The notes under the pieces are model-generated. The model had not been told where the DNA came from and searched no databases. It saw only the letters and a list, made by a program, of their open reading frames with translations. Below are positions 33,919 through 46,162 of a stretch of DNA of 64,000 nucleotides, in pieces (position 1 is the stretch's first letter; the number at the start of each line of letters is the position of its first letter). The position numbers and the translations under genes were made by a program. This stretch comes from Fomes fomentarius (Eukaryota; Basidiomycota; Agaricomycetes; Polyporales; Polyporaceae): contig JABYQN010000004.1 of NCBI GenBank assembly GCA_022606135.1, positions 2,232,001-2,296,000 on the forward strand, given 5' to 3'.

Positions 33919-35337
33919 GAGGGAGAGATGAAGAGAGCGGAGAGAAAGGGAGAGTGGGGGACAGGAAGTGCCCTGGGAGGACTGATGATATAATCCGATA
34001 CTTAAGCAAAGTTCGCGCCCGCCACAAAGAGTAAGGCGGGTGAGTCGGGTAGGGTTGAGGAATGCGCTGTAGGATCACGACTGTGGCGCTGCCGGGTGTA
34101 GTGACTGCCAATCTGACCAGATTTGTAGCACACGCTTTCGACGCCGCGACGCGGGTGTTTGAATGTCAGTAGGCCCGCGGTGCATGCAAGATGGTCATAG
34201 TCGGAGCTCTCCCTCCGTGCGCTGAGAGATACACCTATGTATGCTGTCGGGTAATTAATCGATGCCGTGAGCGGGCAGCAAGCAGCTGTCAAGAATCACA
34301 CTCAGACGCATTGCATCAATCGCACACCGTGATGTCATAGCTATTCAGCAGCTTCAGTATCGAATTCATGTCGCGTATTGTCCGACAAAGTCTGTGGGGA
34401 CCCAGATCAGCCAAGGCGGATGAGATACCGATGAGAGAAGTAGATGCCGCGGTGATGTCTTGCGTGTAGTGTGTCCGGACGCCAGACTTGGATTGCAGAA
34501 CGTAATGAGCTGCTGGCGGCGGGTACAAGGCCGGTGTTGGAGGGATGGTGATGGTAAAGGGGGAGAAATCGTACCCCTCGCTCTCTTGACCCATATCGGG
34601 GACGATGATGAATGATTGGCTGTCAGTGTCCCGGCGGAACGATCGCTATTTGTGCCCAAAGCATGTTCAAGGAAGCGTCTGGCACTGACATGCCTTGCTT
34701 TCAACAGCAAGAAGACCGCCCTCGGCCCGGTCCGCGCCTTGTACGCCACCGCCGTTCAAAATCTCCGAAACTGTGCCAGCCTGTATCAGCCTCTATTCGT
34801 CCGGAATCACCCCTCTATCGTCGGACCTTTCTCCCTGGCACTTTACATCCAGCTTCGGCCATTCAAACTGCGAACATACCATCCTTCTCGGGCTCGGAAA
34901 TGGCGAAAATTAGATCAGCAAAAGTCACAGTAGTTCACTGTCACCTGCTATCGCGATAGAAGCCTTCTTGGGCTCACGTCCAGAGGTTCTCTTCTCTTCA
35001 AGGCTTTGCGAATCCGAGCTGTGACGGCACAAGGAATCGAACTATCCTAGCATCTCCGGAGGAGTTTGGCCGCGGTCAAAGGATGCGTTATTCGCAAACA
35101 GCCTCTCCGACCTCGAGTCTATTGATCATATGCATAAGGAGCCGTCGAGCGAGTGAGAGGGCGAGCGAAGAGAACACTGAATTAGATGAAATTGTCCCGG
35201 GAAAGTTCATCAGAGCGCGCGTGTTGGAACTCCGAACGGGAACGTCCGTGGCATGCGAGACGCTCTACACGGGTTTACAACAGAATGATGTTCGCGCCAA
35301 GTCATCTCAAGCCAGCCAATACTTAGTTACATTTGAT
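33919..35337. other. Intergenic with unassigned open frames
   Basis: On the reverse strand, 34594-34316 reads MGQESEGYDFSPFTITIPPT and continues openly to 34316. About 34792-34697 reads AGTVSEILNGGGVQGADRAE. On the + strand 34616-34933 is also open. I recognise no family in any of these. A small unknown gene or decayed gene on the - strand is possible. Confidence 0.3.
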
Positions 35338-37671
35338 TTACACCGCATCGTCGTTGACTCCATCCATGCTACCACCAGCCCTATCATGCTTCGTCAAGCA
35401 CACTCCCTTTCCCTCGGCGGATCCGGCGTCGGAGGACTCCACTCCTCCTTCCATCTCCGTTGTCACAGTAATGCTTATCACAGCCGTAGAGGGTTCTTGA
35501 ACCTAAGGCATTGCAAGCAGCGGAGGGCCGCGTCAAGAGAAACGCCTGACAGGAGCGTGCGGAGCGGATGCGAACTGACCTCGGGTACATTCCAGCGCTC
35601 CTTCACCGCCTGACGTTTCGCACGCGCCAGGGTATTCATACCAAACTGTTCCCCACCGCCGAAGATTTTGATCCCCTGACTGAACTGTAGCTTACGAGAG
35701 TTGAGCCTAGAGAGCAGCGTCAATGTGTGAACAAAGGCTTCTCGATAGTGCTCGAACTCACACAGTCAGCAGAGTAACGCCATATACTGGAAATCAACAC
35801 CGAGGTTCAGTAATCCATGCCAGAGCGCGCAATTATACAGGCATATACATACCTTTTGTGGTCACGATGCTCACGCTGGCATCCAAGAGAGTATCCGGCT
35901 TTATCAGCGCCTGCGGAGTGCAAGGTTATTGTGGGGATGAAGCCAAGACGGAATATCCACTCACTAAGCACAGCGAGACGATGTTCAATACACTGGGGAG
36001 ATTCTACGAGTCAATTATCCAGGGCGCATCCTCTAGGAAGATTCGGGCGCTCACTCGTGAAGCAGTCCTACTACATCGTGAATCTCGTCGGTCATCAGAC
36101 GGTAAGAAAGAGAAAGCCATACCTGTATTGATCGTGTATGTAATGATCGTGTTCAGGAAGGGTTCGGATGCACTAGACGCATCATGAGATGCTCCTGAAT
36201 AACGGCACTGCCACCACCGCTATTGTACTCGTACCTTGAGAAATGCTGGGTGCGGCTGCTGTGAAGTACCTTGATGAGTGACCCCGTCAAGAACGAGTCA
36301 GCCACTATGCCAGCAGCGTAGGTCGCCGCGATCCAACGCTAGAGCAACGAACACCGTAGTAAGATTACGCTCGCAGTTCCATCGAATCTGGTCCTCACGT
36401 TTACTTGACTGAACTCCTGGAACGACTTGACTGTGATACTATGCGACTACGTCAGTCGCGACATCGAGACCCCGTATCATGATGCCCTCCATACCTCTTG
36501 TACAGTGTGACTGAGCGTATCGATAGGCAGTCAGTCTCATGGTCGTTCAGCACGATTCTAGACGACGACAGATACCTATCGAAAGACCTGTACACGATTA
36601 TGATCTCAGTGTCAGCAAACAACTCTGTGATATTGGATGATACCAATCTCCGCGATGATAGACAGCGTCTATATGATGCTGGTGAGACCGTAGTCCAGAG
36701 CGCGAAAGCGTTAAAGGACGTGACGTACGGCAACAACGGCCACTGCGCGATAATGGCGGCCAACTGCCCCCGTCGATGAGTGCTTCTGACCAACGGCGAA
36801 AGCAGAGCACGTCTCTTACTAAGGAAGACACGACGAACGAAGAACCTAGGAACAGTGATCAGGATCACATGCTAGCGTCCCCGAAATTAAACACTGGATC
36901 ACTCACAGCTGCGCGATGAACATGTTCACGCCCTGCAGAAGAGAGATCAGCTCCTAGTTAAAATCTAGATCACTTGCCGCCGCAACTTGGAGTTCGATGC
37001 TCACCGTCACGATTGCAATACACTACATCAACGCAACATCGATGATCAGTGCATCCTAAAGAGCTGAGACTGACTCCTCACGTTCAGGGACCTATAAGTA
37101 AACACAAACAGATAAGCGGTGATATTGGACAATTGCACAGACTCGGAGGACGTTACCAGATGCCTTGCAACATTGCTTCCGGGTTCGCGTAGTTTGTGAC
37201 GAGGTAGTAGTAACTACATCAAAGTCATGATTGCCCCGGACCCGGATAACACATAGGATGGCTCACCATGTGTGCATAGTAATGATAGTGTGAAAGGTCA
37301 ACAAGACTCTGACAAGACGTTGGCAGAATCAATGTCACGAGTCAATGACCACGCGCGCCGTCACCACGTACAAGACAGTCACGACCTGTAATTTCTTAGT
37401 CGTCTTACCAACTCAACAGTCTAACGAACATGCTCACCAAAGCGCGGACGAACAAGATATCCGTTGGGAAGAGGCGGGCATATCTGTATGCTTGGTGTAG
37501 AGCGAAGCCATATAAGCTGAAGAAGGCCAGTCAATTGAGTACGTGTCCCCCACATCGCGCATTGGAACACACTGACAGCGTCCCAAGGAAGGTCCCCACA
37601 AGGTACGACCCAAAATTCTGCTCCACGACAGGTTGTAAGGCTTGCAGTAACGGGTTTCCGGGGGAAGTCAT
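35338..37671 (-). CDS. DUF6534-type membrane protein, RWNVPQ subfamily
   Basis: ATG 37671 opens MTSPGNPLLQALQPVVEQNF, then GTFLGTLSVLYGFALHQAYR, RYARLFPTDILFVRAL, YYYLVTNYANPEAMLQGIW (near 37195), GVNMFIAQL, FFVRRVFL (near 36850), GRHYRAVAVVA, LSIIAEI, VKSFQEFSQVN, AGIVADSFLTGSLIKVLHSS (near 36300; DUF6534 helix), EPFLNTIITYTINTG (near 36155), GLLHE, SVLNIVSLCL, LLDASVSIVTTK, VYGVTLLTVLNSRKLQFSQG, the signature VKERWNVPE (near 35590), and VISITVTTEMEGG. It ends GVNDDAV at TAA 35338. It matches the four + strand genes at 46-61 kb exon by exon, including several 10-15 nt micro-exons, but lies on the opposite strand. Complete; function unknown. Confidence 0.78.
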
Positions 37672-38361
37672 GGCTAGTAGTGTCCGACTGAGGACGGCCC
37701 ATGGGTGTGTGTCCCAGCGTACTTATGAACGAGTGCTTGGGGTGGCCCGGGGTACTCTGATTCATTTTACCGCACAATCTGTCATGATAGGAGGGTTCAA
37801 TCAGTCATATCAAAGTGCGCCTGCACAGGCGGTGTCCTAGCTTCTGAGGCATCACATGGGAGGAGGAAGGTGAGATTTCGGAGAGAAGAATACCCCTTCA
37901 TATGCGCCCAATGGCCGTGCACAAGCAAGACGAGTCCGAGTACCCACATCCCTGGGTGGCAACTCTCAACCTGAATTATATGGATCCCACAACAGGCAAA
38001 TACCTATGCAAGTAAGCCCATGAACCCACCCTGTATACCAAACGCCCATAACATGCTTGGGTTACGTGTACTTACGAGAATATCATACCGTGAGGCCGAC
38101 TTCAATCACAACATTCGACTGACGCACGGACATCACTTCTTCCAGATGATGCCACCAACTCGGACGCAGCAAGACTGTGCACGGCAGTCCGGCGTACCGC
38201 CAACGATGTACCGCTCGACATTCGGCCACCCCGTTTCTGTGCGGACTACACTCACGCTGCCTGACGTCGATAAGCACCTTGATCAACTTTGAACGCCGAG
38301 CGCCGAGCCACCATACGAAGACCAGATAAGCACCCAAACAGCAAAACGGTGTAGAAAAGGG
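37672..38361. other. Intergenic stretch
   Basis: Promoter side of the gene ending at 35338. Frames at 38020-38292 (+) and 38083-38337 (-) have no recognisable domain. Confidence 0.4.
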
Positions 38362-38581
38362 TCATTCATTATCATGACAGGATCGTGAGAGCGATACATG
38401 ACAGACGACACTCAAGTATGAGGGTAGGAGAGATCATAAACACAGGTCGGAAGGTCGGAATGGGGATAAGGCGGTAGTGAGATGGAGCTAGGGTGTCACA
38501 GGGATCTCGAAGTGGCGGCAAGATGAGCGCGTCGCTAGGTTGGACCACCATCGGCTGTACCCAGATTCAATGACTCAGTAT
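38362..38581. repeat. Partial copy of 3' part of the 41.8-44.5 kb gene region
   Basis: Bases 38370-38520 resemble 41140-41300 (shared blocks agtatgagggtaggagaga, cacaggtcggaaggtcgg, gggataaggcgg, agggatctcgaa). Bases 38525-38581 then match 42369-42420, the start of the last exon plus intron end of that gene, nearly base for base (cgcgtcgctaggttggacca and onwards). About 1.05 kb of the source is missing between the two parts. Orientation is the same. Confidence 0.85.
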
Positions 38582-38881
38582 AACATACTGTTGAACTTCG
38601 AGGGGAGCCGAGGGGAAGGTATTGCAGTGTTGGCTATGTGATTACTAAGCATGTCCATATTTGGGTATGTGCCTACGGGACTGCCAATCCCAAGATCTAG
38701 TATACAGACCGAAGATTGGCGTTATTACTGCGCGTCGAATCAGCTGGTAGTCTCATTTACGATGAAGGAGTGAAATGGCACAGTAGCAGTTGACTATGCC
38801 AGTGTATTGATAGACGCACGAAGACTAAGAAAGCTGGTGCAAGCAGTGTGCATCGCCAATTCTTCACATGAATAATTACGA

Positions 38882-40591
38882 TCAAGCGGACGGAGTTGTG
38901 GCATGAGCAAGATAGACCCTGTTGTCCTCGCTGTCGATAGTAGACGATCTGGACGAATCAATGGTGTGTTGGAATACGACGGATTCCACCTGTCCCACGG
39001 AAGACTCGCCACTCTGCTCCTCTGCCGATCCTCGAGACTCCAAGCCCACGTGGACCGCCGTAGAGTTGACTACTTGCAGGTTCATCATGAACCGTGAGAC
39101 GAGAATAGCTGTCAATCTACAGGATTTGTAAGTCACCCGTTGTCCAGTTTGATACCGAAGATAGAAAGAAACTCACGGTTCCGTGAAATAGATCACGTAG
39201 CTGCCGACTTGGAATGTTGACCTGGCTATCTGTAGGCCCTCTATGATGGACTATAACAGAGTTCTCGATACGACGGCACTCACCGAGAGTTCGGTGAACA
39301 CAAGGTGCACTGAGTTCAGGATCAAAAGACATCTAGGCAACCGAGGGTGCTCGTAAGCCGGTCTGATGAGAGGTTAAATGGCAATAATACTTGCATGAAA
39401 TAGATGGTACCTGCAGAGAGCTTGTTAGCTTCACTGGACTTCCGTTAGTCTTTGAAAATACTTCCGTACCATCACGTAGGAGGACATGTGAGAACGAGTT
39501 CTTTGTTCTAAACCCTCGTCGGCCAGATAAAGCCGACCACGTTATGAAGATAAGGAGTACATCCGCAGCGATGAGAGATGCTCGAGATGCGCTGGTAACT
39601 GATCCCTTGCTGTTAAGTACAAGCCAATCAATCAATAGGCGACATCCTAGTCACTCACATCTAGAATGGATATGAGCTTTGATGAAGATAGGGAGAAGGA
39701 TTTCGGACCGCTTACACATCCACCAATTGCACTCCTAAGGACCTTTTCCCGGTACACTGGGATGTCGGCAGCGACACGCCGCCCATTAGCCCATAGTATG
39801 CCTGCCAATGGCAGGAGTCCGCTTTACCCATGTATATGATACAACGAGAAGAGCAGCAAATCATAGCTCACCCCATTTATACCAATTGTAGCTGCCGAGA
39901 GTAGGAACACGAATGCAGTTAAGACCTTATTTCTGCTCATAGCATAGGCTCGAGCTGCAGAGAATCCTGACCAAGATTGGGGCATGAGCGAGGTCTCAAT
40001 AGTACGCGCGACCGCGATGGACATACCTGCCCAGGGTAGATACTGCAGTATCTCCATAGTCAGAAGGACCTTTCCAGCCGCAGTGCATCTGTATCGTAGC
40101 CGTTTTAGCCTCACTGAGGACAATCTTACGTTCGTACATATAGTAAGATGGCATACGTCTGCATCTGACCGTTAGCGCCGCATGTTGACTGACCCCACAA
40201 ACATGAGGTATCAAACGCACTGTGCTGTCCAAGAAAGCGAAACTAGTCATGCTGAATATGCTGTACACCAAGACGAAGTATCTGTTCATGAAGAACAAGA
40301 TTGTACCGCCGGACCACCCCTTCCCCCAAAATAGGGTCACTTCGTCGCCGAACGTGATGACATCTTCGTATAGATAGAGCACTGTGGAGGGGGGGTTTAT
40401 TCATTCAGTAGACAGAAAAAGATTCCCGAAATGAATCACATACATGTCGCGGATGTCGCACAATAAACTTCAATCGTGCTGGAATAATGGTCAGATTCAA
40501 TGGAAATTCACGGATGCTATTCACAAGACCATGAAACTCACAGACTATCCAGTTCCGAAACAATTGCAGCTAACTGATTCTGGGCGTCCAT
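38882..40591 (-). CDS. DUF6533-type multi-helix membrane protein
   Basis: ATG 40591 opens MDAQNQLAAIVSELDSL; then IEVYCATSATC and the DUF6533 signature LYLYEDVITFGDEVTLFWGK (near 40375) with GGTILFFMNRYFVLVYSIF. Further exons: VLLTMEILQYLPWA (near 40060), FSAARAYAMSRNKVLTAFVF (near 39960), ASLIAADVLLIFITWSALSG (near 39560), SFSHVLLRDGT, CLLILNSVHLVFTELS (near 39300), FQVGSYVIYFTEP, LTAILVSRFMMNLQ (near 39100), and a Ser/Glu-rich cytosolic tail (SSVGQVESVVFQHTIDSS) ending at TGA 38882. The ISRF-LxL block before the tail is typical of this agaricomycete family, in which the DUF6533 region forms the first two helices. Related in design to, but distinct from, the DUF6534 genes around it. Function unknown. 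Confidence 0.78.
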
Positions 40592-41773
40592 GGTCACCAA
40601 CTTGAGGATGAGATCGCAATGCGAAATTTGCAGGTGAACGTAACACAATTATATCCTTCATGAAGGCGCGCTGGAGTCAGAAGTGTAGGGTGCCGGAAAC
40701 CTCTAGCTGTCGCGATAGATGCACAGATAGAGCCGCTATATCGGTTGACACTGCAGCCGAGGTTCCTCGTATTGGTCGAAGTAGATGAAGTGAAACACGA
40801 CCGCCCTGTCACTGCGGGATACGGGAATAGCTGATGTAGTCCTATTGACCACAGAAACTTACAATAAATGCTCCGTTGACGTACGTGGACAAGTCCTCTC
40901 CATCTAGGAAGGATCATCAGCCCTCGAGGCAACCTTCCGTGTCACCTAGTAGCTTGATAACCTTTCACAGGCGACCAATTAGTATCGTTCACGACCACTC
41001 TCGAAATCGTCACCACATCGCCATCTTGCCACCCCCTGAACCTCACACGGTCTGCATGGAAGCAAGTACAGCGAGCACGCGAATAGAACAGCGGCGGATT
41101 CGGATAAGAGGTCCCGGACATTCATGATCATAACAGGGTCGTGAGTGTGATGATGAGAGCAGCGTGAGTAGTAGATACATAACAGACGACGTTCGAGTAT
41201 GAGGGTAGGAGAGAACATAACACAGGTCGGAAGGTCGGTATGGAGGTAAGGGGATAAGGCGGCAGTGAGATGGAGGTAGGGTGTCGCAGGGATCTCGAAC
41301 GCGGAAAGATGATCGCAGCATATAAACAGGTATGCCCGCCCGGACGAAGGGTGAAAGGTGGAGGAGGCGGAGGAGGGTGTCGCGGTGAGGAGTGGAGTAT
41401 GGGGTAGCACGTCGGAGGTAGAGGGGGGATAAGGAGGTCAGGGTAGAAGGCGGATGTGATAAACCGGGCGGGACAAGGCGGAGCAAGAGGGGATGGGGGG
41501 CAGAACAACGAAGATGAAGCTGATAATTTCACATCGAAATAGATGTAGTGTAGGGGGAAACACCAGATAGGCACAGGGCACCATCGGCCGACCTATGTCG
41601 GTCGTCCTTAACCAGGATCGAGGCCGTCTAAAAGCACAACAGGGGCAGTGGGACAGGGATAGCAAGAACACAACAGACGGACACAGACAAAGAGCGGCGG
41701 ATGGTGACTGGCAGATGATGAACAGAGAGAGATGGAGGAGACCTAGACGGGACACAGCACCTCATAGGGCGGG
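40592..41773. other. Intergenic stretch, purine-rich
   Basis: 41140-41480 is strongly purine-rich on the + strand and is the source of the partial copy at 38.4 kb. Several - strand frames (41043-41486, 41128-41574) are Pro/Leu/Ser artefacts of this composition. The part near 40600-41100 is the promoter side of the DUF6533 gene. No gene seen. Confidence 0.45.
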
Positions 41774-44544
41774 TCACCACATCGCATCCTCCCTCAGTGG
41801 TCTCTCGCCCCACGCTCCGCTCTCGGCGCCACTCCTCCAAGGCATCCTTGGCAAATGCACGACTGCGCCCGTAATCGGGTCCGTCTGCGTTGTCGTGACG
41901 CTCAAGTCTGTCAAGCTCTCGTCTGCCGTATCCCTCGACGTCATCGTCCCGCTCACCGCCACCGGCCCGGGCCTCGCCGGCATGGGGATCGGTAGTAGTG
42001 CAGCAGCAGAGCTTGAGGCCACAGGAAGAACAATATCGTCCCCATGTGCTGGTGGCGGCGGCGAGCCCGCGCCTACCGGGAAGGTCGAGTGTACAGCGGA
42101 GAGCGGGGGAGACGCGACCTCGCCGACATCCCCTCTCCTCCGGCTAGGCCGAACGTCGTCGAACGAGATGGAGTGGGAGTGAACTAGGGACCCGCCGCTT
42201 CCACCCGTTGGCCCGCGTGAATGGCTCGAGTGCGACGGACGCGACGAGCTTGAGCTTGAGCTGAACGGTGTGTGTCGCATGGATGCCGCAGCGGAGCCAG
42301 ATGGACTGCGGGAAGAGTACGGGCTGAGGTGCGAGCGCATCGAGTGCAGCGACCCACGTTCTGAGCGGAGCGCGTCGCTAGGTTGGACCACCATCGGCTG
42401 TACCCAGATTGACTCAGTATCACAGACAATTGATAAAGAGTGCACTCACCACACCAAACGTTGTCCTCCTACCATCTGGCGGTCTGAAACCCCCAGCCAA
42501 ACTCAACCACCCGCCATCAGCAGCAGGTGGTGCTTCTTCTAGTACGTCGATGCTGATCCCAGCCGTGCTATCAGTCACCGTTCCAGGAGTCGGTGAGCTG
42601 CTAGCATGAGAATTGCGCCATGCCGTGGGATTAGGTAGCCCCCCAAGTCCCGGAGGTAGTCCACGCGTTGAGCCCGAAGCTGCGCTAAATGGAGAGGCGG
42701 GTCTAGGTGCGGGCATGTCCAATACATCAACGTCCGAGTATTGTAACCCCGTCCTTGATTGCGGCGCCGTCGCGCTCTCGTACGTAGGCGGATTCTCCGT
42801 CGTGAAGTGGTCGGAGCCGCTCTGTGGTGAACCTGAGGGATGGCGCACTTCGTGGGAGAGAGGCGACGGTTGTGGAACGTGTACCTGTGGGACTGGGGGG
42901 ACAGGTGGGACTGCATTTGAGCCAGAACCGCCAGTCGAGCGCGTGCCCATTGAGCTCCCGGGTCGCGACTGAGCATCGTAGAAGACGGTGTTCCCACTCG
43001 CTGCACTGTGTGCGCTGACAGACGAGATGGGACGGTCACCCGCCAGGCCAAAGCCAAGACCAGAGTCGTGCCGGAGTCTCCTGCCGAAGCTGTCTGTAGT
43101 TGGCTCATGCGCGGAGACACGCGCCGCGAAAGATACCGGGCGAGACTGGGAACTACGGGAACCATTGCGCGAGTGACGAGGGGGAGTGCGCGTGTACGAA
43201 TCCGATACAGCGGCTTCCTGTTCACTACGGGCAACAGGTTGCGAGCCAGTCGGTGCACCGAGGAAGGACATACGTTTGAACCAGCTCATCCGCCCGAGAC
43301 TGGCAAGGCGGTCGAGTCCGAGCACGTTCTGTGTCGTAGAGCTCGTGCTCGCCCCCACGTTGGCAAGAGGCTGGATCTGGCGGACCTTGACCCGCCGTGC
43401 AGTGAGCAACTCCGCACCCTCTGGTTCTTGAACATCCGTCCCATCCGACTTCTCGGACATGATAGAGCGGGCGTTATCAGTGAGCTTGGACTTCTCTGAT
43501 CCGAGCGATGGGTGGGAGCCACGACGGCCGGCGACGCCGAGACTGTCCAGTGGGGGCGGGGGCAATAACGGAGACTCCTGGTCAGAAGACGGTCTACGCT
43601 CAACCATGCGTATACTGGGATACGGTGGTACATCTCCCGGTGCCTCGTCCAAGCGCATCTGAACGTCACGCGGTATGATGTGCTCACCAGGTTTCGGCAT
43701 CGAGCGATGACTGCCTACAGTACCTGTGCGAGGGATGACAGGAAGGCTCACAAGGGTGTCGGTGTCGGTGCGTGCATGACCACCTTCCGTTCCACTACGT
43801 ACGCTGCGTCGAGTGAGAAACGGGTCCTCCTCCTCGCCGCTTCCACGAGGTGAGCCTTCGCCGGGAGAATGAGGTCCGCTGTGGATATCGTCTGCTGTGA
43901 TCACCTCCCAGCCGGTCCATATTGGAAGCTGACTATGGCGCAGAGACATGAGCGTCGTGGACCGGTTCCAGAAACTTGACGAAGGCTGCTGTTCATCAGA
44001 AAGATGTTGTCGGCGGCGGTTTTGACGAAGGAGGAAGATGATCGCGATGAGAATGAGGAGGAGCAGAGTACCAAGGATGCTACCGAGAATTGCTCCGAGC
44101 GTGGAGGGAGAGATGCCATGGGAAGCTCCAGCGACCGCAGTCGGGACGGTGGAGGTGGAGGTGGAGGACGACGAGGCGGACAGAGTTGAAGAGATGGATG
44201 ATATGGATGATGGAGGTGGAGTAGTAGAAGAGCTTGGAGTAGTGGATGTAGGTATCGCAGATGTGGTGGTAATAGGAATTGTTGACGGAGGGGGCGTCAA
44301 GCCGCCGTATGTCCATACACCATCGGTACCGAGCGGTATCTGAGAGGGAGAGATATGAACGACAACACTCACAGAAGCATAGACAGCCAAGTGGGTAGAA
44401 TGACGAGAGACTTACACTTGGGCCAAAATACGTTAATGGCAACCGCAAGATCTCGGAAGATGTTGAGACACTGCCGTCGGGGCGGGTGATGACGGTGGTA
44501 GATAGAGTGAGCCATGAGGGCAGCTCCTGGGTCGGCTGCGCCAT
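41774..44544 (-). CDS. Single-pass membrane protein with long Ser/Pro-rich tail
   Basis: ATG 44544 opens MAQPTQELPSWLTLSTTVIT. After a spliced junction at about 44412-44343 the chain enters IPLGTDGVWTYGGLTPPPST, a Ser/Thr/Pro-rich stalk of about 70 residues, then one membrane helix, LGAILGSILGTLLLLILIAI, followed by the basic stop-transfer FLLRQNRRRQH (near 44010). The cytosolic part of about 750 residues is rich in Ser, Pro, Arg and Gly, with no folded domain that I see. A short intron (about 42444-42387) joins TFGV to PMVVQPSDAL, and the last exon ends at 41774. The layout (short extracellular region, Ser/Thr stalk, one helix, long disordered tail) resembles fungal Mid2/Wsc-type surface sensors, but there is no WSC domain and no clear N-terminal signal peptide. 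Call by architecture only. Confidence 0.7.
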
Positions 44545-45349
44545 AACTTAGTCGTGCAAGAGACAAGCAAGGCAGGCGTTGGTTGTTAGGATGTAGCGAG
44601 TAGGGAACGTGGGGATGGCGTGAGCACTATTAGTTAAGGTTAGCTTCTCTCGGCGGTCGCAGAGCGTAAAGCCCGCAAGGGGTCTCACAGATCGTTATAT
44701 GGGCTTTTCGGGTCTGAAGGGCTTTCGGGTGAGGTCGGCAAGTATGGATGGGGAGAAGAAGGCGGGGAGAAGAGGGGCGGGAGGAGGAGGGGCGGGAGGA
44801 GGAGATGGCAGCGCGAAGGCGGACGCGGTTGAGTGCGAAGGCGCCCGAGTTGATTGGAAAGTGAACCTCACGTGGCTTTCGCCGGCTATTCAGCAGCCTG
44901 TCACTGTCCTGGTCCAGTTACCTGTCGAGCGCAAGCTGCAGCCTGCAGCCTTTATGCAATCTGATTGTGCGGCATTGTCATATAGACGTCCTTGTTGCGA
45001 GCGGACTCTCCCCATCCTGATGTCAATGCGGAACGACCTTCACGAGGAATCACGAGAAATCCGTTTGTACGTCGACCGAGAATGGCGGTCTGTGAAGCAG
45101 ATGGCATTGGGAGATGGCAAGAACCGGTTTGTGTGAAGGTAGGCACTCTCCTCAACATAAAAGGTCGTACATATGTATGGCACGGTGACTATGAATCAGA
45201 TAGCGCAACCTGCATAGGCGCCGCCATATGTATGTAAATCCGAGAACCCCGACCTAGCATACACAGCTTGACAGCGGCAGCTTCAAGTCAGCCGGCGGCC
45301 GCCAATCCCCAGTTGCTCACTTGCTACCATATCTCCATCCATAAGGAGC

Positions 45350-45787
45350 GATGAACCCTCATCAACTGTCCTCGCCGGGCACCTCGGATCACCTACTCAG
45401 TATGCCGCAGGTGCTTCACGCCGGTAGCTTCGAAATGAATTCCGAAGCGAGTCGAGACTGCACTGAGTAAGTACTGCCTGGGAAGGGAGCTTCCAGCTAG
45501 ACTCTGTCTGGTCTCCTACGATACAAGAGCTTATGTTATGCCAAGTCATCTTCTCATCGCAGCTTCGCTATTACGCCGCTCGACAGCGGGTCGCTCAGGC
45601 AACTGAAGTCGAGCTTCCAGGAGCCCCTTCAATCGCCCAGGCCCGGCGTCTGTACAGCATGCGTTCATCTAAGGGGAAGTTCCCTTGTTGCCAGTGTTGG
45701 ACGGCAATGAGGCCTGAGAACGCCGTCGAATCTTTCGGCGAAGACATCAATATAGATTCGGATCACTCAGCACTGGAAATGACATGA
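45350..45787 (+). CDS. Possible small two-exon gene, unknown
   Basis: ATG 45350 opens MNPHQLSSPGTSDHLLSMPQ and runs openly to a GTAAGT donor at about 45467. An acceptor at about 45561 leads to an open exon (LPGAPSIAQARRLYSMRSSK in one frame, ending 45787). The splice phase I read favours a different frame that stops earlier, so the product is uncertain. No domain recognised. Confidence 0.2.
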
Positions 45788-46092
45788 CCCCTGCAGCCCC
45801 GACACGACCCTTTCATATCTCGTAACCAAGGAACAACCAACCGCGCAGACAGTGGGCCACTCCTCACATTCACGTAGAGCATGAAAATCTATCTCATACT
45901 TATGCTCACAATCTTGCTCTTGGCACACTCGAAATCAAGCCTACATTATATCAACAAAACAGTCAACTCAAAACTCCAACAACTTTGTTTTCCTGGAAAG
46001 CGCCCTGACGTACACTGCCCGGTGGCGGCGGAAGAGCGAGAGTCGAGCCTCGATCAGTATGTTCTTTGATTGATTCCGTCGCACGCGATTCC

Positions 46093-46098
46093 TATAAG
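46093..46098 (+). promoter_or_regulatory. TATA-like element before DUF6534 gene at 46163
   Basis: TATAAG in cctataagtctc, about 65 bases upstream of ATG 46163, followed by pyrimidine-rich sequence. Confidence 0.45.
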
Positions 46099-46162
46099 TC
46101 TCTCAGCCCCCCATTCCGCGCAACCTTGCCACCACCTCTCACTATAGTTCTTTTTCAACATC

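Larger units (their letters stand above)
44545..46162. other. Divergent intergenic region
   Basis: Separates the - strand genes to the left from the + strand array. A + strand frame at 44699-45136 is low-complexity Gly/Arg near its start and unrecognised after. A possible two-exon + strand gene at 45350-45787 is listed separately. Confidence 0.4.

Noticed and set aside
41043..41574. Pro/Leu/Ser-rich frames on the - strand
   Set aside because: They are produced by the purine-rich composition of the opposite strand, overlap each other in several phases and start without a usable promoter or homolog.
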